The notes: a model not told the origin generated them from the letters alone. 64,000 nt of DNA from Chinchilla lanigera (GCF_000276665.1 NW_004955470.1:592889-656888); one strand, 5' to 3'. Positions 1 to 12,093 are shown, counted from the first letter of the stretch. Made by a program: numbers and translations.

Positions 1-130
1 CGGGGTCTTTGTTCTCGCGTCCTGGCCTCCGGGATTGGGTGCGGCCTACCTGGCTCTGTGTGCGCTTTTCGGCTTGGAATCGCGGTGGTATGAGTCCGGC
101 CCACACTCGGACCCAGGAGCCCTGCCGCTC
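1..130. other. GC-rich, CpG-containing patch at window edge
   Basis: The first 130 bases are GC-rich with many CpGs, unlike the AT-rich DNA that follows. The change to AT-rich sequence is abrupt near 131 (aaaaattttagatgaagc). This could be the end of a CpG island, a retrocopy of a GC-rich 5' UTR, or part of a repeat cut by the window edge. No gene is recognised. Confidence 0.35.
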
Positions 131-1685
131 TAGAAAAATTTTAGATGAAGCAAAAGAAATAGCAGTGGCATAAGCAATGACAAAATGTCTGAAGCTGGAA
201 ACATTTAGAGTTAATGCAACAGCATGGGGATGGCCGAGAGAATCCTGGTTCTGTCATTCTGCTTTGCCGACTTTACCACACTGGATTTTAGCTTTGGTCT
301 TAGGACCTCATGGTTTTGAGGGGGTCGTCATAGCTCTCAACATTGTGTCCTTAAAATATTCAAGGAGAAAGACAGGGTAAGGCTGTCCAGTTTCTTCATT
401 AATGAGGAATCAAAATCCTACTCAGATGATGTGTCTACCCTTCTTACCCTGCACATCTCACTTCTGACCTGACCTTATGTGCCCCTTAGTCTTCTCCAGG
501 CCTGGGCAGCATATGTCGTTACCACGTAGGGCAGGACAGAGCTGGTGCAAAGTAAATTTAAGCAGGACAGGTTTGCCTGCTGTGTAGATGTTAGGAGATT
601 TATCACCTTTTAAATTTCATAAGCATCTAAGAGGGATGAGAGGGCCCCAAACCCTTTAATCTGGTGAGGCTCGAACAAGCAGGCCCTGAGGATGACAATA
701 AAGTCAAAATTTACTCATGGGGGTGGCAACAATCACCTCAGAACTGAAAATGTCCTAATGAATCTAAGGTCAGCACAGACTTTCAGGCTCAGGGATGAAT
801 GGGAGAAATTTGGAACAGGGGCCTAAGGCAGGTCTGAGGTCAAGCTTGCCTTACAGAGCACTGCCGGGCTGTGGACCTGGGCTGGAGAGGAAGCAGCTGA
901 TCTCCTGAGTCATAAAGATGAGGTTCTAATTGGCCCTGCCTATAAGGCTGCCTGGCTCAGGATTCAGGAAAGGAAATCGCTCAACACCCATGGGAATTGG
1001 GCCAAGCCAAGAACCTGTGGCCACAACGACAGTCTGAGAAACCAGGACCTCATTGCCAGGCCTGGCTCTGTAGGACCTGCTGAGCTCAGCTGTGTTCTTC
1101 CTGGTCCTCAGGGAGGTGACCCTGGGGGAGCCCAGGAGGAGGGTCAGCAAATGACACACAGCAGAGCTATGTCAGCCAGAGTCCACTCTGCATAGAAAGA
1201 AAATACATAAATCATATACATATTAAATGTATAAGCATTTAAAATAAATGTTATATTTATATACATTATGTACCTGTATTATAAATAAATATAGCATGCA
1301 TATTGTATATACGTACATATAATTTAGATTTGTGTTCTAGCATATAATTTTAAACTTGATAGATTGAGTATAGATATTTAAAAACAGTTCCAGAAACATC
1401 ACTCCAGGGCCTTCCCTTACCATGCAGTTTGAACATCGCAAAGCCTAGGACTCTTGCTTAGGAACCTGCTGGACCTATTAGGGACCCACTCATAGACAAG
1501 GACACTGAGAAACCTGGGGAAACTCGGGACACAAAGCAGTAGGTGTGAGGGAGATGTGCTGCAAGCATAGAGAAGTTTTGTTTCTAGTGCTCGGCATGGG
1601 CAGCTCTTTACCTCCTCACTCCCTTCAACAGGTAAATCAGGGGCCAGATGGTCACAGAACAAGTCACCCCATGGCCAGGTGGCAG
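131..1685. other. Intergenic, no gene recognised
   Basis: No V exon, splice pattern or RSS was found here. Short open frames occur at the length expected by chance. The stretch 1200-1370 is strongly AT-rich (tata/taaat runs). About 1500-1630 resembles about 29500-29620 (shared phrases 'gggacacaaagcag' and 'gcatgggcagc'), so a low-copy repeat or an old duplication is likely. Confidence 0.4.
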
Positions 1686-1701
1686 GTGATTCTCCAACTT
1701 T

Positions 1702-1803
1702 TGTTTTTGTTTGTTTTTGCTTTTATTCTGGTATCGGGAATCAAACTCACAACCTTGCGCTTGCCAGGCAGGCACTGTGCCGCTGAGCTAAATCTCCAGC
1801 CCC
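1702..1803 (-). mobile_element. ID-like tRNA-derived SINE
   Basis: Reverse-oriented ID-like element. T-rich start, then 'gggaatcaaactcacaacct', 'gcttgccaggcaggc' and 'gctgagctaaat', the reverse complement of a tRNA-like head. It is flanked by a 14-nt target-site duplication (gattctccaacttt at 1688-1701, gatcctccaacttt at 1804-1817, one mismatch). Confidence 0.85.
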
Positions 1804-2334
1804 GATCCTCCAACTTTAAATGAAGTGTGCTCTCTGCTCAGCTTTTACATGGCTTCCTGGACTTCTCATATGGGTTACATCTGCAACAAGCACAAGCCTC
1901 TGACTCCCTGTTACTTTCTAGCCTCCAGTAATCAAATTTTATAATCTACGGCCCTTCTAGGACCAGTGATGGCATGGAGTCAAATCTGTGGGTCCACATG
2001 AGCCAGGATGCCTGAGAGAACAAGGGGCGCAACTCTGAGGGTGTAAACAGCTACTTGTGAGGAAAGGATGGATTGACCTGATTAACTCAGAGTAGGCATG
2101 GATGAACACACTGAAGGCTCCATTCAGAGATGTGGAGGAGGCTCACTGGAGCTGCTACACACACACAGAGGGACAGGCCTGAGAGGGGAGAGAGGAATGG
2201 ATTTCCGAGCTGTCTTGTCTCTTCTCCTGAGATAGCCAGAGACCCTCAGCATTGCACCCCCAGGAGCAACACCTAGGGAAAGTTTGTGTTGGTGATGACA
2301 GGAGGAAGGACCCATGCCCTGAAGTCATTGCATG

Positions 2335-2530
2335 TGCTCACTGTCAGAGTGTGTCTCACCACCTTCACCCGGAAGGCACAGTGTCTGTGGGTAGTATTGA
2401 GTGAACAGATCAAGAACCAGGGCTGGTTTCTGCTGGTACCAGCCTAGGATGCTGTTAATACTCTGACTGGGGTTCTGCAGGAGACAGTGGCCCTTTCCCC
2501 TGGGACACAGGAATGCACAGATGCTAGACA
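2335..2530 (-). pseudogene. V-kappa-3-like pseudogene relic
   Basis: On the minus strand the sequence reads as a decayed V exon. FR1 'cccaggggaaagggccac' leads to 'tgtctcctgcag', a CDR1-like 'agtcagagtattaacagc', then FR2 'tggtaccagcagaaacc', which resembles the PGERATxSC...SQSxxS...WYQQKP pattern of V-kappa-3 family genes. Small length changes put FR1, CDR1 and FR2 in different frames: about one base is missing before the aggggaaag motif and about two are added after the Cys codon. FR3 survives only as fragments, and no RSS or leader exon was found. This is a non-functional relic. The V-kappa-3 assignment rests on motif resemblance, not an alignment. Confidence 0.65.
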
Positions 2531-2839
2531 TGGACTCCGCATTGTATGTCCATCGGTGTCTAAATCAATAACAGTTATGTACATCCCAAGGCTCTGATGC
2601 CATGCAAATAGTGTGTTCTGTTGATACGTTTGTGACTAGATAGCTAAACAAACTGTTTCATCTGCAGGACACTTTGTGTTTCATAGAAACATACCGAGGA
2701 GGAAACCTATGTCCTTTTTTAGCAAAGTGAGAACAGAGTAAAAGGAAGGAAAAAGGGACAAAACTGGGCCCCACAAGATGCCGCCTCTGAATGATCCTGC
2801 TATCAGAATGTCAGGATGGTGTATTTTATCTGCTCACAC

Positions 2840-3190
2840 TGCTATATGGAACTAAACTATCCTGAGCTGGTTTTAAAAATATTATAACTTTTTTTCATTA
2901 TTCTGGAGGCTGGGAAGTCTGAGACCAATGTCAGAAGATACTCATTTTGTTTTAGTCCATCTTGATTGGTCACCTTCTTGCTGCATCCTCGCAAGGCTTT
3001 TCCTTGATGCCCATCAGAAGGGGTGAAGAGAGATCTACTTGGTACCTCATTTTCTAAGGATGCTAATGCGATAGCATTGTCTCCCAAGTGTTTGACTTCA
3101 TTTAACTATCATTCCATTTTTATAAAACTTTTTTCCAAACACATCCACATGGGGGCATGGTTTCACTACATGAATCTGGGGACATGGTTC
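2840..3190 (-). mobile_element. MaLR/MLT1-like LTR fragment
   Basis: The motif 'ttctggaggctgggaagtc', followed by a 'ctgcatcctcgcaaggc'-like stretch, is the reverse complement of the typical 3' part of MLT1-type mammalian LTRs (cttccagcctccagaa...). A paralogous copy lies at about 35840-36160. Confidence 0.45.
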
Positions 3191-4277
3191 ACTCTCTAAC
3201 AGATGGGCCTTGGAGACACAAAGCCAGCAGGTGACAGAGCAAGGCCAGGCTTCCAGTCTCAGAACACAAAGTACTAAGTAAGTTTTCCCCAAAATTAGGC
3301 ATGCTATCAGCGCCTGCCACACGTCTCTGGTCACACTAGTGATTTTATTCATGACTCCAGGCACTCTGTTAGTAAGGGGCCACTACCACTCTATTATTTC
3401 CCTAGTATTTCTGATGTCAGGCACTACTCTCTTGTTTGCTGTAGGTATTGTGCACCATCTAATGGTATTTATGTGACATTGCACCTTAAGGATTTCGGAG
3501 TCTGAGTCCCATTGAGTTTTCTCTGAGAGTCTCTTCCCTGTTGTTCATGAAGCTGGTCCTCCTGCATCCATCACAAGGTGGATTCTATAGAGAACATAAA
3601 TGATTCCTTCTATCAATAATCTAGACATATAGCTGAGGACAAAAGAATAGCACACAGTCTCAACACATAAAAGATACTAGACACAAGACAGTCAAGGGCT
3701 GGATAACATGACCCATGTGAGATGACAATGGTGTGATTTTTAGAAAAAGTTTCTAAAGGAAAAAGCAGAGCATGATGATAGTAGATGGTAAGTGGATGAG
3801 ATCTACCGGTCTAGATCTATCAATGCAGCATCATTCTTTCCACCGTGGAAATACTCCTACATCCTTTTGTGAGACCCACAACAGCCTGGGAAGTTCCTGA
3901 GGCCATTTAGTTGTGTGGTCCAATAGTGATGTTTGTGTCCTAGGCTATAATGCTGTGAATGATCAAATAAATCTGTGGGACCAGTGCTGGCCAGCATAAA
4001 GCTCTGCAGGGATGAGAACATCTGTATCTGAGTTGTTCAGCATGGTAGCCAAGAGTCAGATGTGGCTATTGAACACTTAAGATGTAGCAAGCGTGACTGA
4101 AGTTTTTAATTTGTGATTTAATGTTAATTTAACTTATAACTTAATTTTTATTTCAATTTACATAATCACATGTGCTAGTATGCACCCCCTAAGACAGCAC
4201 AGTTCGTTAGAAGAAACCGTCAGCAGCATCCTCTGGAGAGTCAGGCTGCCAGTTGAGAACCACTGAGGCTCCCCCAC

Positions 4278-4400
4278 AGTCACTGCACTAGTAATAGACA
4301 CAGGCATCTTCAGCGTCCAGGCTGCTGATGGTGAGGGTGACATCCGTGTCAGACCTATGGCCAATGATGACAATGAGAGTCCTGACCAAAAGATGGAAAC
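4278..4400 (-). pseudogene. Possible V-kappa FR3 relic
   Basis: On the minus strand, 'gtcaccctcaccatcagc' followed by 'agcctggacgctgaagat' and 'gtctattactag' translates as VTLTISSLDAED...VYY followed by a stop, like the end of FR3 in a light-chain V gene. The expected Cys codon is replaced by TAG, upstream FR3 is out of frame, and no clean RSS follows. A lambda-like origin cannot be excluded. Confidence 0.4.
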
Positions 4401-5004
4401 TGGGTAAGTGAATAGCTCAAGTTTTCTGTTGGAAAAAATTCGGGTAGGCTTTTCTGTCAATAACGTTTGTTACATTCATGTGCCCTGCCGGTGATGGTGG
4501 TGGTGATACTTGTAATATGGGAGACAGCTCAACTCTTACAATGATGCATTTTTTTCCTAAGAAGGTCCTAAAATCTGAATCTCACTGAACATTTTCTGTA
4601 TTAAAATAAACCTTCTCACCTGTAAACCAATACTGTAGTTAATTTTTCTGTTTCCCATACATTTGTTTTAATTTTAAAGAGGAAAAAAGATAAACACAAC
4701 TGTGAAACTGGGTTTCCAAACAGGTTAGTAGGGCAGTTACAATAGTTGATACATTGCGTATTGTTGTCTTTGTAGTAGTTATTCAGAGTACAAGATATCG
4801 GTTGTGTGTGCATTTTCACTTGTGTCATGTTCTCCAATATCCCTTTAGATTTTTCTTCTTTTTAATCTCCTCTTCAGTCTCTCTGGAATAACCAGTGTCT
4901 CACAAGTCATCTCCAAATCTGTGACTGTGGCAGATTCAGCTTTTGGCATCTCCCGTATGCCATTGCAATATATGACAGGATCTAAGCTGAAGCTGTACAG
5001 GAAG

Positions 5005-5120
5005 TTAAATAATCACTGAATCACTGAACACTGAGAGCTCTGCATGATGCACCAGCTCCTTGTAATCTTGCAGCACCAGTGACCAGAGCCCACTTCCTAA
5101 CACCCTGTGTTTATGATTTG
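5005..5120. repeat. Diverged direct repeat, copy 1
   Basis: Shares 'aatcactgaatcact', 'aacactg' and 'gatgcaccag'-like segments in the same order with 5882-5998. Probably an old local duplication. Confidence 0.45.
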
Positions 5121-5881
5121 TTTTTACTGCAATGGGATATAAATGACCATACATGCATTATTTCACTAATTTCATTCAACAATTATCATGACCATCTGTT
5201 AGGTTAGTTACTGTCAGCTAAAAGAGCAGACCTGAGTGAAAAGGGGAACTTCAACGTGTTCAGTACTCATGACAAAAAGTGCAGAGCTAAGCCTTCCTTT
5301 TGCAGGGAAGTAATAAAGCAGAACACAATTAGTATTTCAGAGCCTCCAGCACTTCTAGCAGGCCAGTGACTGAACATCACAGTGATTTGTGCCAGCTTTT
5401 CTTGATCTGTAACTGTTTTCCTTTTTATCAGGACAACTGCATCTGTGTACATGATGAGCTAAGGTCATGGACACTTCGATTTGTTATTTTGCTACATTTT
5501 GTTATTTTGCTTACTCATGTCATTATGCATATTATGTAAAAACTTCCTGGCACTGATTAAAACATTCAGAAAATCCTCAAGTCATATTTCTAGCAGAAAA
5601 GAAAGCTGACAAGAAAGGCAAATGTATTTATAGCAAATGAATCGTTGCCTTCCAAATGTTGAGTTAGATCCATTGTGATCAACTGAATAACAAATGTTAG
5701 TTTAATCTGCTAATGTGGGAAACATTATCAGAAGGGGTCAGTTTTATTGGCTAGCTTTATGCTCAGAAATGCCAATGGCCATATAAACCTGGGTGGGTTT
5801 ACATTAATGTTATTGAAATCCACATACAAACTTTCACGATAATGACTGATGAGACTCACTGGGGAAGCTGAGAAAAATGAA

Positions 5882-5998
5882 TGGTTGATAATCACTGAAT
5901 CACTAAACACTGCGAGCCCTGTGCAGTGCACTGGGTCCTCCTGATCATGCACCAGCAGTGACGAGAGCTCACTCCATAACTCCTTGTGTGTGCATTGC
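5882..5998. repeat. Diverged direct repeat, copy 2
   Basis: Partner of 5005-5120 in the same orientation, about 880 bases downstream. Both end near a 'cctaacaccctgtgt' or 'ccataactccttgtgt' stretch. Confidence 0.45.
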
Positions 5999-8605
5999 GT
6001 CATTCTAATTGTTAAGAGCTGCCTCCTCAGTAAATGGCTTTTACTGATCATTCACTTGGAATGCATTTATTTTAAATCCTGGCCTATTTGTGAAAGGGCC
6101 AGTCATGAGGCTTCCAAAATAACTTCATCTCCAGTTCTTCCACACTTTTCTTCCAAGGTGTGATAATCTGTAAGCCAATCCTGTGGCCAATGACATTGCA
6201 TCTCTGATCTCTTCTTTTGTTTTGCAAAATGGCCATCAGAAGTAGCCCTTGGAGTTTACCCACTGTTGTGATTTCAAGTCTTCCAGGCACTCTTGGTGAT
6301 GACATATTTCCACATCATTCTAGTGTGCAACTGTGGAATTCCATCTATCTGAGCATTGCTGTATAAACATACATACTGGTGAATTTCATAGGATGCAATA
6401 ATTTAATTTTTAAAATCAGTCAATATTATCCCATTCATATTCTTTGCAATTCTTCTGAAATAGAAAAAAATATTTTAAAGAGGAAATACCAAATTGGTGA
6501 GAATTTAGTAATCATGGTTACAAAAGAAATTCTTGTAGACAGAGCAGGGACAGCATTCTGGTGTTGGCCCCAAGTGTTTTAAGGTGAGAACAAGCAGAAT
6601 CATGTTAAACAATTTATATAATATTTTGTATTACAAAATTATAAATTATGTATATGCAAATATATTTAAATACCTTATTTGGATATTAGTATATATATGT
6701 ATGTACATTTGTGCAACAAACATTTATCAAGTAAATGTGTATGTACCTATATCTATGTTATATATACATATTATGTGTATTTTAAATGGATTTATAATCT
6801 TTTTGTCTCTAGTCCATTTTCTTTCAATATTTTCTTTATGACATTAATTTTAATAAGATAAATGTGTTCACAGGAGTCTATGGTAAATATTGTGTTGGCC
6901 GTTTTTTTACTCAGTAGTGATTGGTATTCCGACATTAGGCATTCATTTTCATGTCCAGAGGTGGTCATGTTGTCAGTGAGTTGGATGATCAAGCTGAGTC
7001 TTCCCACTAGGTGATGACCTGGCTTTTGCCTACAGTTGTGTGTGTGACCTAGTGCCAAGGCTGAAGGACTGTGATCCCTGAGTGGTGACATCCTCAAGGC
7101 AGGTTGAGGAATGATTTAAATCCTCAAATCAAGCCACACAGAAAGAGTTAAGTCCAATAGCCTCCAACACACAACTTTGATTTATTCTTACATTTTAGTA
7201 ATTCCTAAAGTTTCTAACAAATGTTTTATTAATTAACATATTTTATTGTATCATGGTAGATAATATTTTTCAATGCTTGTTCTTAAAATATTTTCAAACA
7301 TATGTTTGCGCTGAGTAGAAGATAAAATTAAGTGTCGATAAAGTTAAGTGTAATTTATTGTGTGGTGTAAATAATTTATTGTGTGGTGTAAAAAAAAAAT
7401 TAAGTGATTTCGTTGGTTAAAAAATATTTAGCAGAAGGAAGTATCCCCTAAAGTATAGGTTTGAAAGCTTCTGGTGATTACTGTTATATGTTTTAAATGC
7501 AAATTCTCATGAACTATATAAGAAAGTTCTGCTCTTCTGCATTTGTATCATGTTCTCAGTGACACCAGCATCTGTACAAATTTTGAAAAGCAAGATGTTT
7601 TCATATTAAAAAATAATACTAAGTGCACGTTTAGTGTGTTGGTGTTTTATTTTTTATTTAAAGAAAAAATTTTCATTTGTTTTTCAAATGATTGCTCTTT
7701 ACTTCATGCAATACTCTCTTTCTGTAAATTCTATTCCTGAAGTTTTCCTGCTAGGATCCTAGACTTACAGATAAAATTTTGATGCATATTCAAATACATT
7801 TTGAAGCATTCCTCTAACAAGGAAAAAGTGCTGAGTGAAAGTAATAATATTGGATGGTCAGATCCTAACTCCCCATTACCCAAACCATTTCTAGAAACAT
7901 ATTTCTCAAATTCACTTTTCACTTTGGAATTTCCAAAAACTTAGTCAAAGGGAAGCCCTCCTATTAGGGATTTGAATTCAAAAGATGGTTCAGTATTCAC
8001 TGACACCTTCAGGGAGAGGGGCAGACAGAGGGGAAAGCTCAAGAATCACCTACAATGTGCTGGGTCTGCTGAGAGCATTAGTACCACTACTGCTGGGCTC
8101 CTTAGGCAGGCCAGGGAGTGGAAGATACATTCTGGATTCTATTAGCTTCTATGACTAGCACACCCGCTGGGGCTTAATATTCTGTATTTTTAAAATCCTG
8201 ATTGTCATATCTATAATGAATTATCTTTTGCTGTTTAAGTCCCAGTAATACTCTCATTAGCTGTTGGTCCCTATAAAAAGCAAAGACAATGTAATACACA
8301 CTGATACATATGAGTGAATTTATTACATCTGCTCACAGCATCATAGAAGCTGTAAAGGTCTAGGAAATCTGACTGCAGGCTGAAGGGTCAGGGAAATCAG
8401 TAGCAGCTTCATCCAAGAAGCTTGACACTTCAGAAGGACAGAGAAAGAAACGATTTGGATCCAATCCAAGGCAAAAGCCAGAGGGCCATGACAGAAACCC
8501 ATTGGTTCAAGTCCAAGTTCAGAGGTGTAAAAACTTCTACTTTGGTGTACAAGATTACCAGTAGCAAAAAGTGTACCCTCTCAAAAAGGAATAAAATAGA
8601 AAGAA

Positions 8606-8750
8606 AGGAGAAAGAAAGGAAGGAAGGAAGGAAGGAAGGAAGGAAGGAAGGAAGGAAGGAAGGAAGAAAAGAAAGAAAAAGAAAAGAAAAAAAGAAAGAA
8701 AAAGAAAGAAAGAAAGAAAGAAAGAAGAAAGAAAGAAAGAAAGAAAGAAA

Positions 8751-8811
<61 letters not shown>

Positions 8812-8840
8812 GAAAGACAGAAGAAAGAAAGAAAGAAAGG
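8606..8840 (+). repeat. Polypurine microsatellite (GGAA)n/(GAAA)n
   Basis: About 230 bases of almost pure purine: (ggaa)n, then (gaaa)n with small interruptions. It lies about 460 bases beyond the RSS of the V gene at 9324-9792. Long frames through it are repeat artefacts. Confidence 0.97.
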
Positions 8841-9295
8841 GTCCCTATTTCTCTTGCTTTTGTGTTCCATCTGGGTGCCCAGCCTACTGGATGGTGCTGC
8901 TTACCATTGTGGAAGGTTTTTCTCACTCACTTTGCTGAATCACACACAACTCTTTTCTGGAAACAGTCTCACATGTACAACTAAAAACCTGCTTTTTAAC
9001 ACCATATGCATCCCTCAATCAGGTTAATATAATAAATCAAGCACCGCAAGTCCGTAACATGACTACACAGACGTGTGATCATCTCTGCCCCTTATTAAAT
9101 CTGAAAAGGAATGGTCAGATGGGCGTTGCTGTGGCTGTGGTGGCAGAAAAAGCTACAGTGTACAGAAGCGTTCCAGCTGCCTTCTACCAAAACCTCCCTG
9201 TGGCTTTCAAAGCCTGGCTCTGAGATATTCAATAGGTGAAAACAACAGGAGGAGCAGCTGGGGCAGCCCAGCCTCACACTTCTACTTCCCTGGGG

Positions 9296-9323
9296 GTTTT
9301 TTGTTATGGCTTGTATCACTGTG
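9296..9323 (-). promoter_or_regulatory. 12-spacer RSS of V gene 9324-9792
   Basis: On the minus strand, heptamer CACAGTG (9317-9323), a 12-base spacer (9305-9316) and nonamer ACAAAAAAC (9296-9304, one base off ACAAAAACC) directly follow the V exon. Confidence 0.95.
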
Positions 9324-9792
9324 GGAGGGAAGTTAGTATACTGCTGACAGTAATAAGTTGCAACATCATCAGGTTCCAGGCTGCTGATAGTGAGGGTATA
9401 ATCTGTCCCAGACCCACTGCCGCTGAACCTGGATGGGACCCCAGACTGCAAATCGCTTGCATCATAGATCAAGAGCCTGGGAGCTTTCCCTGGTTTCTGC
9501 TGATACCAAGCCAAAGCACTATAAATGTTCTGACTGGCTTTGCAAGTGATGGTGACTCTGTCCCCTTGAGATTTGAACAGGGAGGATGGAGACTGGGTCA
9601 TCTGGATATCACATCTGGCACCTGACATTGGAAAGAAAAAAAAAAAGTCACACAATTGGTCTTATTGACAAAACTTCTATGAAGAGCCAGACAGTACTGC
9701 TCACACTGCATTGAGTAATTCCCAGGGTTTTCCTCCTCACCTGAGAGCCAGAGCAGCAGGAGGCCCAGGAGCTGAGGCATCCTCATGTCCAT
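9324..9792 (-). CDS. Intact V-kappa-1-like gene segment
   Basis: Encodes the variable domain of an immunoglobulin kappa light chain, which is joined to J-kappa in B cells. Leader exon 9741-9792 starts [12 protein letters not shown] and ends at a GT donor (GTGAGG). The intron is 119 bases, ending in AG at 9622-9623. The V exon is 9324-9621: 11 leader bases, then DIQMTQSP from codon 9608-9610. Conserved residues are present: Cys23 (9542-9544), Trp in WYQQKP (9506-9508) and the FR3 Cys (9347-9349, YYCQQ). CDR1 is [11 protein letters not shown] and CDR3 ends QQYTNFPP. There is no stop or frameshift. FR1 reads [11 protein letters not shown], where SASxGDRV is usual. The leader is one codon shorter than in the other V-kappa-1-like genes here. 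An octamer upstream and a full 12-RSS downstream support function. Confidence 0.95.
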
Positions 9793-9877
9793 GCTGTGTC
9801 CTGACTGGGACTGAGTCCTGCACAGGGTGTGACAGCCTATGAAGAAGTCCTCAGGGCCTGGGCTGTGCTCTGGGCAC

Positions 9878-9885
9878 ATGCAAAT
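9878..9885 (-). promoter_or_regulatory. V-kappa octamer promoter element
   Basis: ATTTGCAT in the coding orientation of the V gene at 9324-9792, about 85 bases upstream of its start codon. This is the canonical V-kappa promoter octamer bound by Oct-1/Oct-2. Confidence 0.9.
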
Positions 9886-9957
9886 CAGCAGGGGCTGGCT
9901 CATCTCTATTACTTTGCACAGGCCCAATGTCCTTAGGTGTGCCAGGTCAGACCGCAT

Positions 9958-10560
9958 TTGCCTATAGTGACAGCTTACATTTACCTATAGTGACTCTCTT
10001 TCTCCCTGGAAGAACATGACGGTATCAGGCTTCTCTCTTGTTAGTAGTGAAGCACTTAAATAGGTTTTTGCCAGGGTTCCTGTCACTCTCAGTGGCCTTG
10101 TAAGTAGTGATGACTCTTACAGCATGAGAGAAAAAGGTAGTACGTTAGCATAAAAGCACCCAACCTGAATCTCATTTCAAAACTTTGTTCTTCATTAATG
10201 TTAAATTTTACAGCTGCAAATTTTCTTCTTACTATAGCTTTTGTGGTCTCTGGTGGGATTGATATTTTGGGTTTGCATTATCACTTGTGTCATGATATTT
10301 TCTAAAATCTTTTTTTTTTCCCAAGAAGATTTTATTGCTACATTTTAGGTATATATAGAATAATCACATTCATCATAGGGAATTTGTACCTGAGTCTGAT
10401 ATAACTTCTTCTTTCCTCATTCCTTTCCCCTCCCTTCAACCCCTCTTCCTCATCACATTCACAAAAGCTTTGTTTCTATCTTTTTCTTCTTTTCTCATTT
10501 TCTTACTTTTTCCTTCTTTCCTTGCCCCTCCCCGAATATCATTATTTATTTATTCTTTGA
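9958..10560. other. Intergenic, no gene recognised
   Basis: Upstream of the V gene at 9324-9792. AT- and pyrimidine-rich from about 10300, leading into an L1 antisense fragment. No promoter beyond the octamer and no exon is recognised. Confidence 0.35.
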
Positions 10561-11240
10561 CCTAATTTTTAGAATAAATTGTTTCTTTTGTCACATTTGT
10601 TAATTTTTTAGTTTTCCTTCTGCTGTTAATTTGCAATTCAATTCATTGTCTTCAGAGAACACAGTTTGAATACTTTTATTTTTCTTAAATTTATCAACAG
10701 TTTTTTTCTGGCCTAACATGGTAAATCTTAGAGAAGTCCCACATACACTTGAAAAAGTCTCACATACACTTAAAAAAATTGCACTTTGTCAATGTAGGCA
10801 TAGTGAACTGTAATGTCTGTTAAGTCCAGCGCATCTACAGCGTTAGGCAAGTGAAGACTTCATCCTTTTTCTTATTTATCTTTCATCTGTTTTATGTATT
10901 ACTTGAAGTATAATGGTGAGGTCTTCTACTATCACTGTATTCAATTTCTCTTTTAATTTTTATTTATGACTTTCTCCTATATTTTAGCTCTCTCAAGCCT
11001 GGATCATATATGTTTCTAATGTTATGTTGGTGAACTGACTCTTACACATCTGTAGTCATTAAACTGTTGTGAGTCTAGTCTTGGAATAATCTCCTTTGTT
11101 TCTTTAAACAGTTCTTGTCTAAGTATATTTTCCTGATAATATTACATGCTTACCTCTATTGTCCTTTGGTTAAAATTTTCTAGAATTTTTCTTCATCTTT
11201 TTATTGTTAAAATGTGCCTGTTTATTTGACAACACATAGA
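10560..11240 (-). mobile_element. L1 (LINE) fragment, antisense
   Basis: The plus-strand T-rich text resembles the reverse complement of mammalian L1 ORF2, for example 'ctgctgttaatttgcaattc' and 'tctgtagtcattaaactgtt', phrases also recalled in the fragment at 38820-39480. It is heavily decayed with no open frame. Confidence 0.5.
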
Positions 11241-11249
11241 TTTATCTTG

Positions 11250-11375
11250 TTTTTTTGTTGTTGCTTTTGTTGCTGTTTGTTTTTTTCTTTTTCCTTTCTC
11301 CAGTTCAGGGGATTGAACCCAAGGTTTGCCCATGCAAGGCAAGCATTCTACCACTTAGCTACAACCGTGTCTTAA
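11250..11375 (-). mobile_element. Diverged ID-like SINE
   Basis: T-rich start followed by 'ggggattgaacccaaggttt' and 'catgcaaggcaagc...ccacttagctac', an old reverse-oriented tRNA-like SINE. Confidence 0.6.
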
Positions 11376-11560
11376 TGATTTTCTCATTGTTAGCACAAAA
11401 TGCCCAACACCCACATCTTAAAGGTAGACAGGTTTATTTGGGCTCACAGTTTTCAGGTGTTTCATTCCACAGTTAGCTGGCTCCAAGACAAAAAAAGGAC
11501 TGAGCACAGGAACATAGTGGAGGGTCTGGGTGGCCAGAACGAGGAGAGAGAAGGGAGGAA
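11376..11560 (-). mobile_element. Possible MaLR-like LTR fragment
   Basis: 'gcacaaaatgcccaacaccc' and 'ggtttatttgggctcacagt' resemble the clearer element at 62758-63150 in the same orientation. Old and incomplete. Confidence 0.35.
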
Positions 11561-12078
11561 AAGGTTATTTTTTATGCTCCGTGCTTCTGAATTTCTTAGA
11601 TTTTGCACTCTCTTTGATCTATTAGTATCATCTTTCTTTTCTGGTGAGTTTTTAAATTGTAATACATTTTGATTTATTTCATTCTTCCTGTCCTTTCTTA
11701 TAGTTATTTTTTATTTTGTTTATTTTCCTTGTTTTTGCCTTATCATGGGATTCAATTATAACATCTTAAATTAGTTATTAAAATCAACTTCAACTGATGC
11801 TAAATTAACCTCAGCCATGTTAACGAAAATCACATCTACTTTTCATTTCTGCCACATTCATTATTCGTGTCACAAATTAAATCTCTATATATTAGGTTCC
11901 TATTAATGCAGAATATTAATTATTTTTGCATTTATTTTTAATACTGAGAGAGACAAATTAAAATAAAAAGTGGAGTTACCCTAAAATTTAAAAATATTGC
12001 TTTTTATATTGTTTTCCATGTTTGCTTTTACCAGAAAAGTTTGTATTTTCATTTGGCTTCTAATTCCTATGTAGTCTT
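11560..12078. other. Intergenic, no gene recognised
   Basis: AT-rich sequence without a recognisable exon, RSS or repeat signature that I can name. Confidence 0.35.
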
Positions 12079-12093
12079 TCTCATTTCAACTTG

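Larger units (their letters stand above)
1980..4010. repeat. Ancient duplicated block, copy A (paralogue at about 34999-37380)
   Basis: A series of collinear matches links this block to 34999-37380. Examples are 'gtgacaggagg' with its context at about 2293 and 35277, 'gatcctgcta' at about 2793 and 35755, an LTR-like stretch at 2840-3190 and 35840-36160, 'cttccagtctc' at about 3249 and 36219, and 'gctgtgaatgatca' or 'actgtgaatgatca' at about 3951 and 37337. Copy B has an extra L1 stretch. The copies are highly diverged, so boundaries are approximate. Confidence 0.6.
4400..8420. other. Gene-free AT-rich stretch with a small local duplication
   Basis: No V exon, RSS or other gene is recognised. 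About 5005-5120 and 5882-5998 are diverged copies of one another (both begin around 'aatcactgaatcact'). A 21-nt unit (taatttattgtgtggtgtaa plus a) is repeated in tandem at about 7350-7391. The stretch 6600-6800 is very AT-rich. Confidence 0.4.

Noticed and set aside
177..380. 67-codon plus-strand frame after the GC-rich patch
   Set aside because: Chance length; product not recognised; no splice or promoter evidence.
8422..9027. Long lysine/glutamate-rich plus-strand frame, and phenylalanine/serine-rich minus frames
   Set aside because: Pure translation of the polypurine microsatellite; no start context, no homology, and all frames stay open for the same reason.
9236..9625. Plus-strand frame of 129 codons opposite a V exon (similarly 15189-15584)
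   Set aside because: Antisense shadow of the V exon, with no signal of its own.
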